Assembly: GCA_002384205.1 (NCBI GenBank)
Contig: DGBH01000114.1
Coordinates: forward strand, 547-26,505
DNA length: 25,959 nt
Direction of reading: 5' to 3'
Source of the DNA: Bacteroidetes bacterium UBA4009
Lineage (GTDB): Bacteria > Bacteroidota > Bacteroidia > NS11-12g > UBA9320
Part shown: positions 23,280-25,959 of the stretch, in pieces
Numbering within the stretch: position 1 is the stretch's first letter
Layout of the letters: every line of letters starts with the position of its first letter
Notes under the pieces: generated by a model
Database searches by the model: none
Told to the model about the DNA's origin: nothing
The model's input: only the letters and a program-made list of their open reading frames with translations
Position numbers and translations under genes: made by a program

Positions 23280-24101
23280 TTATCTTTTATTTTGGTTGTA
23301 TATCTCCATAGCTTTTGGTAGTTGCGCTTGAAGATCTGCTTGACGTTTTCCGGGATCAGGGTGCGTACTTAACATCACAGGAGGTCTTTGACCACCTATA
23401 TTATTCATTCTATCCCAAAACTTGGGAGCTTCGCTAGGATCGTAACCGGCCATAGCCATAAATAACAATCCCATTTCATCAGACTCACTTTCGTGTTTAC
23501 GGCTAAACGCCAGCATTCCAACTTGACCTCCAACGCCAAAAGCAGTATTTAGAATTTGTCGAGTCGTTTCTGGTTCTTCTTTCATAAGAAGGGCAAAGTC
23601 TATCCCTGTTGATAATCCCTGTAAGACTATACTTTGACTCACTCGCTCATTTCCATGACGTGCAATCGCATGTGCAATCTCATGTCCCATTACCACAGCA
23701 ACACCCGTTTCATCCTTGCAAATAGGCATAATCCCTGTATAAAAAGCCACTTTACCGCCACTCATACACCATGCATTTACGTTGTCATCTTGAATTAGGT
23801 TAAACTGCCAGTTAAATCCAGCAATTCTACTTTCAAAACCATTTTCTTTAAGGTACTTTTCTACCGCAGCAGAAATACGTACTCCCACGCGTTTTATCAT
23901 ATCAGCTTGAGCTCCTGTTTTTACTATTTTAGCTGTATCTAACACATGCTGATAGCTTAATGAACTTGCTTGAATAAGGGTACTCTCAGGCATCAGTCTA
24001 ATTTGACGTCTTCCTGTGAGCGGCACTTTGGAGCAGCCAAAAACCAGAAGGGCTAGAAGTAAAGTCACAAAAGACTTAGGTGAAGTTAGAATACTTTTCA
24101 T
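23280..24101 (-). CDS. M48 family zinc metallopeptidase, lipoprotein
   Basis: 273 residues from the ATG at 24099-24101; the open frame runs three codons further to a TTG, which I reject. The signal peptide ends in a lipobox, LLVFGC, with Cys23, so the enzyme is lipid-anchored in the envelope. The zinc site is visible: HEIAH (140-144) in VVMGHEIAHAIARHGNERVS, and the third ligand, Glu204, in SRKHESESDEMG. The C-terminal HPDPGKRQADL motif is typical of the BepA/LoiP-type (Oma1-like) branch that clears or matures outer-membrane proteins. It is about half the length of BepA and lacks a TPR domain. It is the first gene of the unit that continues with the LolA-like protein, which suggests envelope quality control. 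A TAAATTTG box lies 25 nt upstream. Confidence 0.93.
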   Translation of the reverse strand: MKSILTSPKSFVTLLLALLVFGCSKVPLTGRRQIRLMPESTLIQASSLSYQHVLDTAKIVKTGAQADMIKRVGVRISAAVEKYLKENGFESRIAGFNWQFNLIQDDNVNAWCMSGGKVAFYTGIMPICKDETGVAVVMGHEIAHAIARHGNERVSQSIVLQGLSTGIDFALLMKEEPETTRQILNTAFGVGGQVGMLAFSRKHESESDEMGLLFMAMAGYDPSEAPKFWDRMNNIGGQRPPVMLSTHPDPGKRQADLQAQLPKAMEIYNQNKR

Positions 24102-24126
24102 GGATGGCAAATCAATTAATTAGGTG

Positions 24127-24134
24127 CAAATTTA
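24127..24134 (-). promoter_or_regulatory. Candidate -7 box for the M48 peptidase gene
   Basis: TAAATTTG on the minus strand matches TAnnTTTG, 25 nt before the ATG at 24101. There is no TTG at the right distance upstream. The divergent M20 gene has a near-match, TACCTTCG (24304-24311), 4 nt before its own ATG. Confidence 0.45.
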
Positions 24135-24315
24135 ACGAATAGAAAGTCGGTTTGGTATAGCCTACTTAAGCAAAATAAACGGGCAATATAGTTACTTGCT
24201 AAACAATGCTTTGCTGAATATCTCCAGGCCGTTTTCTACTACGTATGCCTTTTACATTCATTCTATAATTTGACTATGTACTTTTTCATTCCTTCAATTA
24301 TTATACCTTCGTCCT

Positions 24316-25680
24316 ATGACCAGAGAGGAATACATAGAAAGTAACAAAGATAAATTCTTAAACGAGCTATTTGAAATACTTAGGATCCCGAGTATAAGTG
24401 CAGACTCTGCCTACAAAGCCGATGTACGACGATGCGCAGAATATACTGCATCAAAGCTAAAAGAAGCAGGTGCAGATAACGTATCCCTAGAGGAGACTGC
24501 CGGCAATCCAATAGTATACGGTGAAAAAATAGTAGACGCATCTAAACCTACCATTCTGGTATATGGTCATTATGATGTACAACCCTCTGTACCAGACGAG
24601 TTGTGGCACACACCTCCTTTTGAACCAACAATAAAAGATGGAAATATATACGCTCGTGGCGCTTGCGATGACAAAGGTCAGTTCTACATGCACCTAAAAG
24701 CATTTGAAACCATGATGCAAACCAATACACTGCATTGCAATGTCAAATTTATGATAGAAGGTGAAGAAGAAGTGGGTTCAACCAATCTAGGTATTTATGT
24801 AAAAGCGCATCAACAAAAACTAAGTGCCGATGTTGTCCTTATCTCGGATACCGGAATTATAGCCAATGATATTCCAAGTATAGCCACTGGGCTTAGAGGG
24901 TTAAGTTATGTTGAAGTAGAAGTAACTGGTCCAAATATCGATTTACACTCAGGTACTTTTGGTGGTGCAGTAGCCAACCCAATTAATGTATTGTGCGATA
25001 TGATAAGCAGTATGCATGATGAGAACAGACACATCACTATCCCTGGTTTTTATGACCACGTAGATGAAGTAAGTATGGAGGACAGAGCTTCGATGGCAAA
25101 TACGCCATTTAGTTTAGACGCCTATAAAGAACAACTAGATATAGCTGATGTTATGGGAGAAAAAGGTTATTCAACAATCGAGCGCACAGGTATACGACCT
25201 ACTTTAGAAGTGAATGGTATATGGGGAGGTTATATTGGTGAAGGAGCTAAAACAGTACTACCTAGTAAGGCCTATGCTAAAATCAGTATGCGATTGGTGC
25301 CTAGTCAATCAAGTGATGAGATCACCCAAAAATTTATGCAGCATTTTGAAAGCATAGCTCCAGCTTCCGTAAGTGTAAAAGTAACACCGCATCACGGTGG
25401 TGAAGCTGCTGTTACTCCAACTGATAGTAAAGCATATAGAGCGGCAAGTAAAGCCATGGAAAAAACCTTTGGCAAAAAGCCAGTACCCACTAGAGGCGGT
25501 GGAAGTATTCCTATTGTAGCTTTATTTGAAAAAGAGTTAGGACTTAAAACCGTTCTATTTGGCTTTGGATTAGATACCGATGCCATACATTCTCCAAATG
25601 AAAAATATGGTCTATTTAACTTTTTTAAAGGCATTGAAACCATCCCTTACTTTTACGAATACTTCAGCGAACACGAATAA
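24316..25680 (+). CDS. M20 family metallopeptidase (dipeptidase type)
   Basis: 454 residues with no signal peptide, so probably cytoplasmic. It hydrolyses dipeptides or related amides with two metal ions. Visible M20 motifs: LVYGHYDVQP (81-90; His85 metal ligand, Asp87), YARGACDDKGQF (112-123; bridging Asp118), IEGEEEVGS (147-155; catalytic Glu and metal Glu), LISDTGI (175-181; Asp178), the lid-domain motif DLHSGTFGGAVANP near 213-226, and the last His ligand in LDTDAIHSPNEKYG near 433. The length and RGGGSIPIV motif fit the CNDP/PepV-like branch rather than amino-acid deacylases. It is a single gene on the plus strand, divergent from the M48 unit. Exact substrate is not decidable. It could recycle dipeptides produced by the secreted subtilisin, which is inference from context only. 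Confidence 0.94.
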   Translation: MTREEYIESNKDKFLNELFEILRIPSISADSAYKADVRRCAEYTASKLKEAGADNVSLEETAGNPIVYGEKIVDASKPTILVYGHYDVQPSVPDELWHTPPFEPTIKDGNIYARGACDDKGQFYMHLKAFETMMQTNTLHCNVKFMIEGEEEVGSTNLGIYVKAHQQKLSADVVLISDTGIIANDIPSIATGLRGLSYVEVEVTGPNIDLHSGTFGGAVANPINVLCDMISSMHDENRHITIPGFYDHVDEVSMEDRASMANTPFSLDAYKEQLDIADVMGEKGYSTIERTGIRPTLEVNGIWGGYIGEGAKTVLPSKAYAKISMRLVPSQSSDEITQKFMQHFESIAPASVSVKVTPHHGGEAAVTPTDSKAYRAASKAMEKTFGKKPVPTRGGGSIPIVALFEKELGLKTVLFGFGLDTDAIHSPNEKYGLFNFFKGIETIPYFYEYFSEHE

Positions 25681-25959
25681 GTATTAATCTAAAATATTGA
25701 AAGAGTAGAAGCAAAACAATATCCTTTAGGTAAGTCAAACTTTCGTTATGCTATGAGACACGTTTCCTAAACTAATTCTGATAAGAATAAAAATCTTCTT
25801 AAAGCATTATCTATAACAACATGCGACTAGAACATGTGTTGCTCCCGCATATCTCTTCATGATCAGCTAACATAATTCACACCAATCGTTCCGTCTAATC
25901 AAAATCTTTTACTAAATAATAAACCAGTGACTTTTCATCATATTTTTGGGGTAAAAAAA
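25681..25959. other. Non-coding right end of the window
   Basis: 279 bases after the M20 gene with no credible reading frame on either strand. Seen here are a weak 6-bp inverted repeat just after the stop (ATATTG 25694-25699, CAATAT 25717-25722) without a T-tract, and a TATTTTTG match to the -7 box on the plus strand at 25941-25948, which may belong to a gene starting beyond the window. Confidence 0.5.

Noticed and set aside
25681..25959. Possible small RNA or gene at the right end
   Set aside because: Only weak stems without T-tracts and no open frame of note; a promoter match at the edge cannot be assigned to a gene.
1..25959. CRISPR arrays, tRNA or rRNA genes, transposases, integrases or attachment sites
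   Set aside because: No regularly spaced repeats, no cloverleaf-like or rRNA-like stretch and no mobile-element protein could be recognised; the TRL genes, despite their family name, have no tRNA next to them here.

Overview
This window looks like a chromosomal segment of a low-GC, pigmented bacterium of the phylum Bacteroidota, most likely of the class Flavobacteriia or a near relative. The evidence is: two secreted proteins with C-terminal type IX secretion (T9SS) sorting domains of the YPNP type; repeated matches to the Bacteroidota sigma-factor -7 box TAnnTTTG close to start codons and little Shine-Dalgarno signal; a mevalonate-pathway HMG-CoA reductase next to a type 2 isopentenyl-diphosphate isomerase; a menaquinone gene (menD); and a lycopene-cyclase-domain type cyclase. 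The species cannot be named from the sequence alone. There are no insertion sequences, prophage genes, tRNAs, rRNAs or CRISPR arrays.

Layout from left to right. 1-401: start of an ABC exporter on the minus strand, cut by the window edge. 481-2865: four tandem minus-strand paralogues of an unrecognised exported, probably lipid-anchored family. 2928-5243: the isoprenoid pair fni-mvaA, with abutting stop and start codons. 5342-6700: a small exported protein and three TRL-family lipoproteins with a well-formed promoter (about 6728-6756) and a strong intrinsic terminator (5774-5805). 6782-8428: menD. 8696-9916: odhB on the plus strand, divergent from menD across a 267-bp spacer that contains nested inverted repeats.

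10024-12350 is the most unusual part: a two-gene cassette of a papain-like (NlpC/P60 or CHAP-like) putative cysteine hydrolase followed by a putative glutamine-synthetase-fold carboxylate-amine ligase (amidoligase). Neither has an export signal, so together they look like a cytosolic make-and-break pair for an amide bond on an unknown substrate. 12585-16131: a carotenoid cluster crtI-crtB-crtZ-crtY predicted to turn geranylgeranyl diphosphate into zeaxanthin. An OxyR-type peroxide sensor (16123-17070, minus) converges on crtY and overlaps it tail to tail.

17183-24101 (minus) holds a helix-turn-helix protein, a T9SS-exported subtilisin, a large T9SS cargo protein of unknown function, a LolA-like lipoprotein-sorting family protein and an M48 metallopeptidase lipoprotein. 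24316-25680 (plus) is an M20 dipeptidase-type enzyme, followed by 279 bases with no recognisable gene.

Functionally, fni-mvaA supplies C5 isoprenoid units that can feed both menaquinone (with menD) and the carotenoid cluster, and OxyR beside the crt genes hints at an oxidative-stress connection, though the sequence does not prove regulation. The rest is envelope proteins (lipoproteins, T9SS cargo, LolA-like, M48) plus central metabolism (odhB).
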